From contig JADKKA010000014.1 of NCBI GenBank assembly GCA_016720745.1, positions 1-40,740 of the forward strand: DNA of 40,740 nt, in the 5' to 3' direction. The number at the start of each line of letters is the position of its first letter. The first letter of the stretch is position 1. Source of the stretch: Chitinophagaceae bacterium (GTDB lineage: Bacteria > Bacteroidota > Bacteroidia > Chitinophagales > Chitinophagaceae). The translations under genes and the position numbers were made by a program. Below the pieces are notes generated by a model that was not told the DNA's origin, searched no databases, and saw only the letters and a list, made by a program, of their open reading frames with translations. This document shows, one piece after another, positions 25,808-33,632 of this stretch.

Positions 25808-27811
25808 TTATTTTGGTTGTTCAGTTGCTTTCTTTTCAGTTGCAGCAGGTTCGGTTTTACCGGTGCTGAAACTAAGCGGTACCGATGAGCCGGCCGGACT
25901 TACCCTTATATATCCCTGCATTTCCTGGTGCAGTGCAGAGCAGAAATCGGTGCAATACATTGGATACACACCTACACGCTCCGGTTTCCATGCCAGGGTT
26001 TGTGTTTCTCCAGGCATGATCAGCAACTCGGCATTATTGGCACCTTTTACGGCAAATCCATGCGGTACATCCCAGTCCTGTTCCAGATTGGTAACATGGA
26101 AGTACACGATATCACCCAGTTTTACGCCTTCAATATTGTCCGGTGTAAAGTGTGAGCGGATGGAAGTCATGTACACATGTATTTCGTTACCCTTGCGCTC
26201 CACCCGGGCAAATTTGTCGCCCAGTGCGGCATAGGGGTTTTTGTTTTCCTCGATCTTGTAGATCTTGGTGGAATTTTTCATGATCAGTGATGCCGGAATG
26301 GATTCTGCATAGTGGGGTTCCCCGATCGTTGGGAAATCAAGCAGCAGTTTCATCTTATCACCATCAATGGAATACAATTGGGCGCTTTGGGCCAGTTCGG
26401 GACCAGTAGGAAGGTAGCGGTCCTTGGTGATCTTGTTATACGCGATCACATATTTACCATGCGGTTTTTTGGTAGGTCCGCCGGGTACACTAAGGTGTCC
26501 AATGGAATAATAGGTTGGAACACGGTCCAGCACTTTCAGGTCCTTCACATTCCATTTCACGATTTCGGAAGAAACAAAGAATGAAGTATAGGCATTTCCG
26601 TTGGCATCAAATTCGGTATGCAATGGGCCCAGTCCGGGTTTCTGTACTTCGCCATGTAATACGGCATCATATTTCAGCACAGGGATGCCTTCATAATCAC
26701 CATCAAAGTTTTTGGCGGCAATAGCCTGCTGGATCTTGGTAAAAGAGAAAACGGGGATCACCGCTGCCAGTTTACCGCTTCCTACAATGTATTCACCAGT
26801 GGGGTCGGTATCGCATCCGTGTGGTGATTTGGGGCAGGGCATATAATAGATCATGTCCGGACAATCCTTTGGATCCAGCATCAGCACTTCGTTTTCGATA
26901 GTGGAAGTAGCCATATGTTTGGAATCGTCATATACATTATGGGCATACTTCACAGATTTTTTCACTGCCTTTCCGGCTTTTACATACTCTTCCGCTTTTT
27001 TCCAGTTCACACACATGATGAAGTCCTTGTCTTTCGAAGCATTCACTTCCAGCAGGGTATTGGCCCTTTCCGAGTTATAACAGCTGAAGAACATCCAGCC
27101 ATGTGATTTTCCTTTACCGGCACGGGCCAGGTCATAGTTCACTCCGGGGGTCTGGATCTGGAAAGCGATCTTCATGCCACCGGTGGTTTTATCCACACTA
27201 ATGAAGCTGACGGTGCCTTTGAAATTCTCTTTATAGGTATTGATAGGTACATCCTGATTTTCTCCCATGGGGATGCTGAAACGGGTACCGGCCACCACAT
27301 ATTCTGAGTTTTCTGTAATAAAAGGTGAAGAGTGGTTGCCAGCGCTGTTGGGGATCTCAATGATCTCGGCGGTTTTAAAGGTTTTCAGGTCAATCCGGGC
27401 GATACGGGGAGTGTTGTTGGCATTTCCAAAAGCCCAACGGCCATCATGTTCGCCATTGGTTAAAGTAAGGGCGATGTGATGGAGATCGTCCCAGGGTACA
27501 AACCCATGGGAAGTGTTCAGCATGGCTTTTGTTTCTTCACTGTAGCCATATCCTTTTTCAGGATCTACGGAGAATACAGGGATCACACGGAAAAGCCGGC
27601 CGGAAGGGATTCCGTAAACAGACATTTGTCCGCTGAATCCACCCGAAACGAAATTGTAGAATTCATCGTATTTACCGGGAGCAATATAGGTTTTGGATGC
27701 ATCGCCACTTACAGCAGCGCCCGATCCTTTTGGTTTGCAACCCTGGAAGGAGCATAAACCAGCCACTACCAGCATTAACGTGAGCAGGGACTTGTTGAAG
27801 ATAAGTTTCAT
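25808..27811 (-). CDS. nosZ: Nitrous oxide reductase, clade II (Sec-type)
   Basis: NosZ reduces N2O to N2 in the periplasm. The 667-residue protein has a Sec/lipoprotein-like signal (VVAGLCSFQGC) rather than a Tat signal, the mark of clade II. CuZ-site histidines lie in DDLHHIALT, KGKSHGWMFF, SPHGCDTDP, GPLHTEFD, KKPHGKYV and GEPHYAES. The C-terminal cupredoxin domain holds the CuA motif CTDFCSALHQEMQGY. Length is normal for clade II. It follows a cytochrome c lipoprotein that probably donates electrons. Expression is probably from the promoter with an FNR-type site at 28401-28444. Confidence 0.97.
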   Translation of the reverse strand: MKLIFNKSLLTLMLVVAGLCSFQGCKPKGSGAAVSGDASKTYIAPGKYDEFYNFVSGGFSGQMSVYGIPSGRLFRVIPVFSVDPEKGYGYSEETKAMLNTSHGFVPWDDLHHIALTLTNGEHDGRWAFGNANNTPRIARIDLKTFKTAEIIEIPNSAGNHSSPFITENSEYVVAGTRFSIPMGENQDVPINTYKENFKGTVSFISVDKTTGGMKIAFQIQTPGVNYDLARAGKGKSHGWMFFSCYNSERANTLLEVNASKDKDFIMCVNWKKAEEYVKAGKAVKKSVKYAHNVYDDSKHMATSTIENEVLMLDPKDCPDMIYYMPCPKSPHGCDTDPTGEYIVGSGKLAAVIPVFSFTKIQQAIAAKNFDGDYEGIPVLKYDAVLHGEVQKPGLGPLHTEFDANGNAYTSFFVSSEIVKWNVKDLKVLDRVPTYYSIGHLSVPGGPTKKPHGKYVIAYNKITKDRYLPTGPELAQSAQLYSIDGDKMKLLLDFPTIGEPHYAESIPASLIMKNSTKIYKIEENKNPYAALGDKFARVERKGNEIHVYMTSIRSHFTPDNIEGVKLGDIVYFHVTNLEQDWDVPHGFAVKGANNAELLIMPGETQTLAWKPERVGVYPMYCTDFCSALHQEMQGYIRVSPAGSSVPLSFSTGKTEPAATEKKATEQPK

Positions 27812-27877
27812 ATAGAATTTTTATTTAGCAGTTAAAAATGAGAGTTCGTCCGGCGTGATTGGTTTTTGTAGATGGCT

Positions 27878-28342
27878 TTATTTTTCACCATCGTTGCTGC
27901 GCATGTACTCAAGTATTTCACGCGCCTGGTCCTGTGTGATATTCTGATTCGGCATACGAACCATACACTGTTCGAGTAGTTTCTGGGCTTCCGCATCAGT
28001 ATCCAGCATCATATCCACATTGGTGATCATGTTCATGATCCAGAGTGGCTGCCTTCTCTTGGTCACTTCCAGCCATCCGGGTCCAACCAGTTTTTCTGCG
28101 GTGAGTTTATGACAGCTCTGGCATTTAAGTTCATAAGTGGCTTTGCCAGCAGTTACCTTGGCCTGATCGAGCGGAGAGCTAAGGGTTATATCGCCTTCCT
28201 TCATTTCCGTACCATGTGTTTCAGTCTGATTTTTGGTCAGCTCCTGTACATCTACGGGTGGGGGATCTTTTTTTGCACCTTCCTTGCAGGAAGTAAATAA
28301 TAAGGCTCCGAAAAGGGCTGCTGAAATTGTCTGGAGTTTCAT
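27878..28342 (-). CDS. Monoheme cytochrome c lipoprotein, likely electron donor to NosZ
   Basis: The 154-residue protein has a lipobox (GALLFTSC) and one c-type heme site CQSCHKLTAEKLVGPGW; the later MVRMPNQNIT segment can supply the axial Met. It is the first gene of the nos operon and lies 67 bp before nosZ. Clade II nos loci typically contain such cytochromes (named NosC1/NosC2 in some species); which of these it corresponds to I cannot say. Confidence 0.88.
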   Translation of the reverse strand: MKLQTISAALFGALLFTSCKEGAKKDPPPVDVQELTKNQTETHGTEMKEGDITLSSPLDQAKVTAGKATYELKCQSCHKLTAEKLVGPGWLEVTKRRQPLWIMNMITNVDMMLDTDAEAQKLLEQCMVRMPNQNITQDQAREILEYMRSNDGEK

Positions 28343-28400
28343 TGTTGGGGGTTTTAGTTATTCCAAATTTATAAAAAAGATGTCGATGTCTTTAATTGGT

Positions 28401-28444
28401 CAAAACTATTTGCTGTTGGATGCGTCGGGGCTGATAAGCATCAA
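28401..28444 (-). promoter_or_regulatory. FNR-type box and -7 element of the cytochrome c-nosZ promoter
   Basis: The box CTGATAAGCATCAA (28431-28444) matches FNR-family sites. On the minus strand, TAGTTTTG (28408-28401) is a perfect TAnnTTTG -7 element of Bacteroidota. Centre-to-centre distance is 33 bp, placing the box near -41 from the expected start, the class II activator position. A leader of about 50 nt would precede the ATG at 28342. Confidence 0.65.
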
Positions 28445-28452
28445 AAAAAAAG

Positions 28453-28495
28453 TTGATATTCGTCATCTTTGTTGAAATATAGCGAATTAGCTTTG
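28453..28495 (+). promoter_or_regulatory. Second FNR-type box and -7 element driving the Rrf2 gene
   Basis: TTGATATTCGTCAT (28453-28466) is a weaker box of the same type. It lies 22 bp (two helical turns) from the first, and 32 bp centre-to-centre from a perfect TAGCTTTG (28488-28495). A TTTG at 28468-28471 could be the -33 element. The ATG at 28500 is only 5 bp after the -7 element, so this mRNA may be leaderless. Confidence 0.5.
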
Positions 28496-28499
28496 CCCA

Positions 28500-28937
28500 A
28501 TGTTTTTTTCCAAAACATTTGGATATGCCATCCGTAGTATCCTGTTTTTGGCTTCCCTGAAGAAAGATCAGCGGGTTTTATTGGCCGAAATCGCCTCTAA
28601 ACTGAAAGTCCCCCGTCATTTTCTGGCCAAAGTGATGAAAAAACTCGCCAGTGAAGGATTGATCTCATCTTTTAAGGGACCCAACGGTGGGTTTGCGAGC
28701 AACGAACTTACATCCGGTATTACCTTACTGAAAGTAGCGTCGATCACCGGTGAAACAGCCCATTTTGGTTCCTGCGTATTAAGGCTTCGAAAATGTAATG
28801 CCCGAAACCCCTGTCCGCTACACAATCAGGCACAGTCACTGCGGGATCAATGGATCGAACTCCTATGTCATACCACTATCAATGACCTGCTCGAAGGCCG
28901 ACAACAGGATTTTATCAACAGTATAACAGCGGCCTGA
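28500..28937 (+). CDS. Rrf2-family transcriptional regulator (NsrR/IscR-like)
   Basis: The 145-residue protein opens MFFSKTFGYAIRSILFLAS, a standard Rrf2 N-terminus, with a winged helix (VPRHFLAKVMKKLASEGLISSFKGPNGGF). Cys92, Cys99 and Cys105 (SCVLRLRKCNARNPC) match the three cluster ligands of NsrR and IscR. Such proteins sense NO or iron-sulfur status through a [2Fe-2S] or [4Fe-4S] cluster. Divergence from the nos operon and nearness to ric genes suggest NO sensing, by analogy with NsrR. The distinction from IscR cannot be made from the sequence alone; no isc or suf genes are nearby. Confidence 0.9.
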   Translation: MFFSKTFGYAIRSILFLASLKKDQRVLLAEIASKLKVPRHFLAKVMKKLASEGLISSFKGPNGGFASNELTSGITLLKVASITGETAHFGSCVLRLRKCNARNPCPLHNQAQSLRDQWIELLCHTTINDLLEGRQQDFINSITAA

Positions 28938-28944
28938 ACCAACC

Positions 28945-28988
28945 CTGATTTTAATCAGCTTTTTTCATGTTTCAACATTATTAATTTG
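28945..28988 (+). promoter_or_regulatory. Perfect FNR-type palindrome and -7 element upstream of the second ric gene
   Basis: CTGATTTTAATCAG (28945-28958) is the exact complement of the ccoI box. TTAATTTG (28981-28988), one base off TAnnTTTG, lies 33 bp centre-to-centre downstream, the same spacing as at the nos promoter. The element would drive ric, the PAS kinase and the response regulator. Confidence 0.65.
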
Positions 28989-28999
28989 TTTGTTATATA

Positions 29000-29773
29000 A
29001 TGCCCTTAAGCCGAAAAATGATGTTGAAAAGAAAATCTATTGATAAAGACCAGGCTGTAGCCGCCATTGTCAACAATGATTACCGAACGGCCGATGTCTT
29101 CCGCAAATACAATATTGAATATTGCTGCGGGGGCAAGTACCCCCTGCACATGGCCTGTCAGATACAGGGTGTAGAGGAAGAAGAGGTCCTCCGTGATCTG
29201 GAAGCCGCCACCCGGGAGGTGAATACTTCCAATACACTTGATTTTAATGGCTGGCATATCGATTTCCTCACCGATTATATTGTAAATGTTCACCACCATT
29301 ACCTGCGTAAGGCATTGCCGGGGGTAAAGGATTATGTAGACCGCTTTGCGGATGGGCACCGGAAAAAATATCCTTACCTGGAAGAACTGCAGAACGTGAT
29401 CTTGCAACTGCATCACAGTTTTATTCCCCATCTGGAACAGGAGGAGGAGGTTATTTTTCCCTATATCCGTCAGATCAGTCATGCTTATTACAGCCGTGAA
29501 TCATATGCCAGTCTGCTGGTACGCACGCTTCGTAAACCGGTAGAGGAGATGATGCAGCATGAACATGATACAACGGCCAAACTGATCAAAAGGATGAGAG
29601 GACTTACCGATCAGTATAATCCGCCGGAAAATGCCTGTATATCGCATCGAGTCACCTTCCATAAACTCAAAGAAGTGGACAACGATATCGTGCAACACCT
29701 GCACCTCGAGAACAATATCCTCTTCCCTAAGGCAATCGCTATGGAGAAGGAACTGCTCCAGCACAGGGATTAA
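29000..29773 (+). CDS. ric: Second RIC-type di-iron iron-sulfur cluster repair protein
   Basis: The protein has an ScdA_N/DUF542 domain (FRKYNIEYCCGGKYPLH) and a hemerythrin-like domain with ligands in VHHHYLRKALP, LHHSFIPHLEQEEEVIFPY, MQHEHDTTAKLI and QHLHLENNILFP. It repairs iron-sulfur clusters under NO or oxidative stress. The frame opens at ATG 29000 (257 residues); ATGs at 29018 and 29021 are also possible and would leave a more normal leader behind the -7 element at 28981-28988. It is similar in layout to, but clearly diverged from, the copy at 20569-21288. The PAS kinase starts 62 bp downstream. Confidence 0.92.
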   Translation: MPLSRKMMLKRKSIDKDQAVAAIVNNDYRTADVFRKYNIEYCCGGKYPLHMACQIQGVEEEEVLRDLEAATREVNTSNTLDFNGWHIDFLTDYIVNVHHHYLRKALPGVKDYVDRFADGHRKKYPYLEELQNVILQLHHSFIPHLEQEEEVIFPYIRQISHAYYSRESYASLLVRTLRKPVEEMMQHEHDTTAKLIKRMRGLTDQYNPPENACISHRVTFHKLKEVDNDIVQHLHLENNILFPKAIAMEKELLQHRD

Positions 29774-29835
29774 TACCGGAATACCTCCTGTTTTCATTAT
29801 TTTTATCGGGCCTGAGCAAAAGGCCATCCTCACTT

Positions 29836-31091
29836 ATGCTGAAGAATACAGAACACCTGGTTTCCCTTTTCGAGAATGCCACAGAAGGAATTGTGATCAC
29901 AAACCGGCAGGGTATCATCATCCTGGTAAATCCTGCTGCAGGTATCATGTTTGGATACCGTCCGGATGAACTTGCTGGTCAACCGGTAGAAGTATTGATC
30001 CCCGACCGTCACCGTCACCATCATCATGAACTCAGGGAAGGGTTTTACCAGCATCCCGGTAACCGGTCGATGGGGCAAAACCGCGATCTCCATGGTCGCA
30101 GGAAAGACGGATCCGACCTGCCGGTGGAAGTAAGTCTCAGCCATTACGAGAAGAATGGAGAGATGTTTGTGATCGCATTTATTGTTGATATCACCCGCCG
30201 GAAGGAAATTGAGGCCAGTATGGTGAAACAGCAGAAAGAACTTGAAAAAATCAGCAGCCAGATCCGTAAACTGAATGCGGAACTGGAAGCCAAAGTAGAA
30301 GAAAGGACACAGATCCTGAAAGAGGCCTTGCAGCGGTTGGAGGATTCACAGATCGAATTGAGCGAGGTATTGGACAAAGAAAGACAATTAAATGAGATCA
30401 AAAGCCGCTTTGTATCCATGGCTTCCCATGAATTCAGGACCCCGCTCAGTACCGTTCTGTCATCCGCCTCCCTGCTCTCAAAGTACACAAAGGAAGAAGA
30501 ACAGGAACAAAGGAACCGGCATATTGGCAAGATCAAGAACTCCGTTAAACACCTGAACGATATCCTGGAAGATTTCCTGAACCTTGGAAAGCTGGATGAA
30601 GGAAAAGTATCGGTTCACCCCACCAGTTTTTGCCTGAAGGAATTCATTCTTGAAACGGGAGATGAATTAAAAGGATTGCTCAAGACCGGACAGCAGATCC
30701 TGCACCATCACGAACAGGATGAGTTTGTGATCGCCGATAAAAAACTGCTTCGGAACATCCTGTTTAACCTGATTTCAAATGCCATCAAGTTTTCTGAGGA
30801 AGGCGCATCCATAGAAGTCGGCAGCCATATCGGGGACAATGAATTCAGTATCCAGGTAAAAGACCATGGAATCGGGATTTCGGAAGCCGACCAGGAGCAT
30901 TTGTTCTCCAGTTTCTTCAGGGCAGCCAATGCCACCAATATCCAGGGAACCAGTTTAGGGCTGCACCTCGTGAAAAGATATGCCGATTTACAAGGGGCAT
31001 CATAAATTTGCAAAGCCGGCTGAATGAAGGCACTTCGGTCACTATCTTTATACCTGTAAACAAAGAGAATGAAAAAAATTCTGGTAATTGA
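29836..31091 (+). CDS. PAS-domain histidine kinase, frameshifted near the C-terminus
   Basis: A soluble kinase without membrane spans: a PAS domain (residues ~8-122), a coiled-coil linker (~125-188), HisKA with phospho-acceptor His198 (SMASHEFRTPLS) and HATPase_c (N box LFNLISNAIKFS, G1 DHGIGIS, G2 GTSLGLHLVKRY). The PAS has the FixL-like layout: His63 falls where the FixL heme ligand lies and Arg83 where its distal Arg lies, although many non-heme PAS domains share this pattern. As read, the frame stops at 31005. One G is missing in the run 30994-30997; restored, it continues INLQSRLNEGTSVTIFIPV to TGA 31089-31091, overlapping the regulator gene. Confidence 0.88.
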
Positions 31092-32125
31092 TGATAATCC
31101 GGATATCCGGGAAAATACATCTGAGATCCTTGAACTGGCCGGATTTAAGACATTTATGGCAGTGAATGGGAAAAAAGGGGTGGATGCCGCCCTCAGAGAG
31201 AAGCCCGATGTGATTGTATGTGATATCATGATGCCCGACCTCGACGGGTATGGCGTATTACACATGCTTCGGAAAAATGAAGCCACCCAGCATATCCCAT
31301 TTATCTTCCTGACCGCCAAAACGGAGAGAAGTGATTTCCGAAAGGGGATGGAAATGGGAGCGGATGATTATATCACCAAACCCTTTGAAGACATTGAACT
31401 GCTCAATGCCATTGAGGCAAGATTGAAGAAAGCCGCTGTCCTCGATACCATGTATGCCTCCTCCGTACAGGGTGTGAGCCAGTTCATCCGGGATGTAAAG
31501 GATACCGGATTGATCAGCCAGTTGGCGGAACAGTATGAAGTGCTCACCCTCAGCACGAAGCAACACCTGTACCAGGAAGGCAAGCGACCCCGTTTCCTCT
31601 ATTACCTGATGAAAGGGAAGATCAAAGGATTTAAAGTGCATGAAGATGGAAAGGAATATATCACCGACCTGTTCAGCGAAGGTGACTTTTAGGGGGTACC
31701 CGGCCCTGATCGAGGATAAAAATTATGATGACAGCGCCGTTGTACTGGAAGAAGCCGAAGTGATGCAGATCCCCAGGGAAGATTTCCTGCAAATGATTTA
31801 CGGGGATATTTCCATTGCTACCAAATTTATCCGCATCATCACCCAAAACGTAAAGGAAAAAGAAGAAAGACTGATGAGTCTTGCTTACAGTTCATTGCGT
31901 AAAAGGGTGGCGAAGGCATTGGTGGATATCCATGCTAAATTCAACAGCACCGGGGAAAATAAGCCCATTGAAATTTCCAGGGATGATATTGCACATTATG
32001 TGGGTACTGCCACAGAATCACTGATCCGGACATTGAGCGATTTCAAAGGAGAAAAATTAATTGAAATCCGGGAAGGCAAGATCAATATCAGCAATCTGGA
32101 AAAACTCAAGAACCTCCTTTACTAA
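31069..32125 (+). CDS. Response regulator with CRP/FNR-type output (REC-cNMP-HTH), frameshifted
   Basis: The first 120 residues are a receiver domain: acidic pair in VIDDN, phospho-acceptor Asp52 (VCDIMMPD), then FLTAK and ITKPFE. A CRP/FNR module follows: a cNMP-like barrel (LYQEGKRPRFLYYLMKGKIK) and a winged helix ISRDDIAHYVGTATESLIR. The recognition helix has the Glu and Arg (E-S-L-I-R) that read the TGA core in FNR and CRP. As read, the frame stops at 31692 because the run of T at 31687-31690 has one base too many; the other frame resumes RGYPALIEDKN and ends at 32125. The pair with the PAS kinase and the boxes nearby make it the likely regulator of both respiratory loci. Confidence 0.88.
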
Positions 32126-32131
32126 GCAGTT

Positions 32132-32548
32132 TCAATACACAACCACTTCTACCGGGATTTTGCTGTGATCATCGCGGCCACGGGGGATATGAATCTCCAG
32201 TTCTCCGTTTTTATAAATGGCGGCTGTCATAACAGTATCCGCATCATCCGGTAAAATAAAAGTCTCTTTCCACTCGGAAAAGAACTGTTCCGTTGATTCA
32301 TCAAATTTGTGCCAGGCTTCTTTCTTGACGGCAGAAACTACGAGTTTTTTATTGATAATCGTTACTGAAAAATCTTTTCTTTCCATACCCGGAACAGCCA
32401 CAAAAACCAGGTATTCTCCGGGATGCTCACCCAGACTAACAGCAGATGAAACCGAAAGTGCAGAATTTTTACCGGGCACTGCTTTCAGTGACCTGCGGCC
32501 TTGGTCCAGGTTAAGGATTACTTCCTTGGGGCGATGGGCCTTGCTCAT
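32132..32548 (-). CDS. Hsp20/alpha-crystallin family protein, diverged
   Basis: The 138-residue protein has an alpha-crystallin-like core: GEYLVFVAVPGMERKDFSVTI, then a segment FSEWKETFILPDDADTVM and a final YKNGELEIHIPRG. These match the beta-strands of small heat-shock proteins, which hold unfolding proteins in a refoldable state. It lacks the C-terminal I-x-I/V motif in its usual form and has a basic N-terminus. It follows the larger Hsp20 gene on the same strand but is separated from it by a terminator, so it probably has its own promoter. Confidence 0.8.
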   Translation of the reverse strand: MSKAHRPKEVILNLDQGRRSLKAVPGKNSALSVSSAVSLGEHPGEYLVFVAVPGMERKDFSVTIINKKLVVSAVKKEAWHKFDESTEQFFSEWKETFILPDDADTVMTAAIYKNGELEIHIPRGRDDHSKIPVEVVVY

Positions 32549-32574
32549 TTTTTCGGATTTATCTTTATAAAATA

Positions 32575-32605
32575 AGCCCCCGCCTTTCAGCTTTCAGCGG
32601 GGGCT
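32575..32605 (-). terminator. Terminator between the two Hsp20 genes
   Basis: AGCCCCCGC (32575-32583) and GCGGGGGCT (32597-32605) form a perfect 9-bp stem with a 13-base loop. The minus-strand sequence after it is T-rich (TTATTTTATAAAG). It ends the transcript of the upstream Hsp20 gene. Confidence 0.85.
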
Positions 32606-32626
32606 GCCCTTACAGGCACATACTTC

Positions 32627-33079
32627 TTAATTGACAGCTATGTTTTTTACCTGTTTTGTTTCTTTGACCAGCAATTTTGGAATCATAATCTTCAATTCCC
32701 CATTAACATAACTGGCTTCAATTTTTGATGCATCACAGTTTTCAGGAAGGGTAAAACTCCGGTTCCAACTGCTGTAGTTGTATTCCCGGCGGTTAAATCT
32801 TCCGTTCTTTTCTTCTTTCTCCTCTTTTTCATGTTCGGCACTGATGGTCAGCATATCATCAAATGCTTCCACTTTGAAGTCTTTTTTCTCCATACCGGGT
32901 GCCGCTACCGTCAGCCTGAATTCCTTATCCGTTTCCGAAACGTTTACAGCGGGTACGTTCATGATCTTGCCCATGGTGAAAAATTCATCCAGCGGGGCAT
33001 TGAAAAATTTCTCCATCCAGCCACTGTCAAACAAAGTGGGCCGGGAGCTTTTGGGCTTCTCAACAGCTTTGTTTTCCAT
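32627..33079 (-). CDS. Hsp20/alpha-crystallin small heat-shock protein
   Basis: A typical bacterial small heat-shock protein: PAVNVSETDKEFRLTVAAPG, MEKKDFKVEAFDDMLTISAE, then a charged linker (EHEKEEKEEKNGRF), RREYNYSSWNRSFTLPEN and YVNGELKIMIPK. It binds unfolding proteins in the cytoplasm. I chose ATG 33079 (150 residues); an ATG at 33103 would add eight residues. Hsp20 genes are often part of low-oxygen regulons, and an imperfect FNR-like sequence (TGATTTTCGTCA, 33174-33185) lies upstream, but it has no well-placed -7 element. Confidence 0.93.
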   Translation of the reverse strand: MENKAVEKPKSSRPTLFDSGWMEKFFNAPLDEFFTMGKIMNVPAVNVSETDKEFRLTVAAPGMEKKDFKVEAFDDMLTISAEHEKEEKEEKNGRFNRREYNYSSWNRSFTLPENCDASKIEASYVNGELKIMIPKLLVKETKQVKNIAVN

Positions 33080-33182
33080 ATACTGCGTTTTGAAGTGAAA
33101 CAATGATTGTTAACACCCTGTAAAATAGCAGCTGTGAAATACGATAAACAATGATCCGGAAAGGATATATTGATGATTTTCG

Positions 33183-33569
33183 TCAATCGTCCAGGAACTC
33201 ATCCAGTTCCCTTCTTTCCTTCTTGGTGGGACGACCGATTTTGCTCCGCCTTTTACCGGTATGAAAGCTGGCAGCCTGGTACTGAAGGCGTTGAATTTCC
33301 TCTTCTGGAGTAATATCTGTGTAGTGTAGAATTGCTTCGGTAAAAGCTACCCGGTTGTAAAGCAGGCCGGTAACCTTGATCCGCCAGCGTTTAGCTTCTG
33401 TTTTTACTTCATATTCATCCCCTATACTCACGGACCGGGAAGATTTGGCCTGCAACCCATCAAATTTTACCTTACCCGTATCACAGGCCGATGCCGCCAG
33501 GGTCCTGGTTTTAAAGAGCCGGATGGCCCAGAGGTATTTGTCAAGACGAAGTTTTTCTTTTGCAGCCAT
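33183..33569 (-). CDS. S4-domain RNA-binding protein, HslR (Hsp15) family
   Basis: The 128-residue protein begins with an S4 domain (LRLDKYLWAIRLFKTRTLAASACDTGKVKFDG) and has a basic tail (KRRSKIGRPTKKERRELDEF). Hsp15/HslR binds free 50S subunits carrying nascent chains after heat shock and helps recycle them. Length fits. The neighbouring Hsp20 genes agree with a stress role. Confidence 0.9.
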   Translation of the reverse strand: MAAKEKLRLDKYLWAIRLFKTRTLAASACDTGKVKFDGLQAKSSRSVSIGDEYEVKTEAKRWRIKVTGLLYNRVAFTEAILHYTDITPEEEIQRLQYQAASFHTGKRRSKIGRPTKKERRELDEFLDD

Positions 33570-33632
33570 TGGTATAAAAACAGGTGATGGGATTCGTTTT
33601 TTTAATACTTTACTGTACTAAATTAATTAATA

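Noticed and set aside
33174..33185. TGATTTTCGTCA upstream of the larger Hsp20 gene as an FNR box
   Set aside because: It matches the weak variant only, overlaps the end of the S4 gene, and no TAnnTTTG element lies 30-38 bp away. Kept only as a remark.
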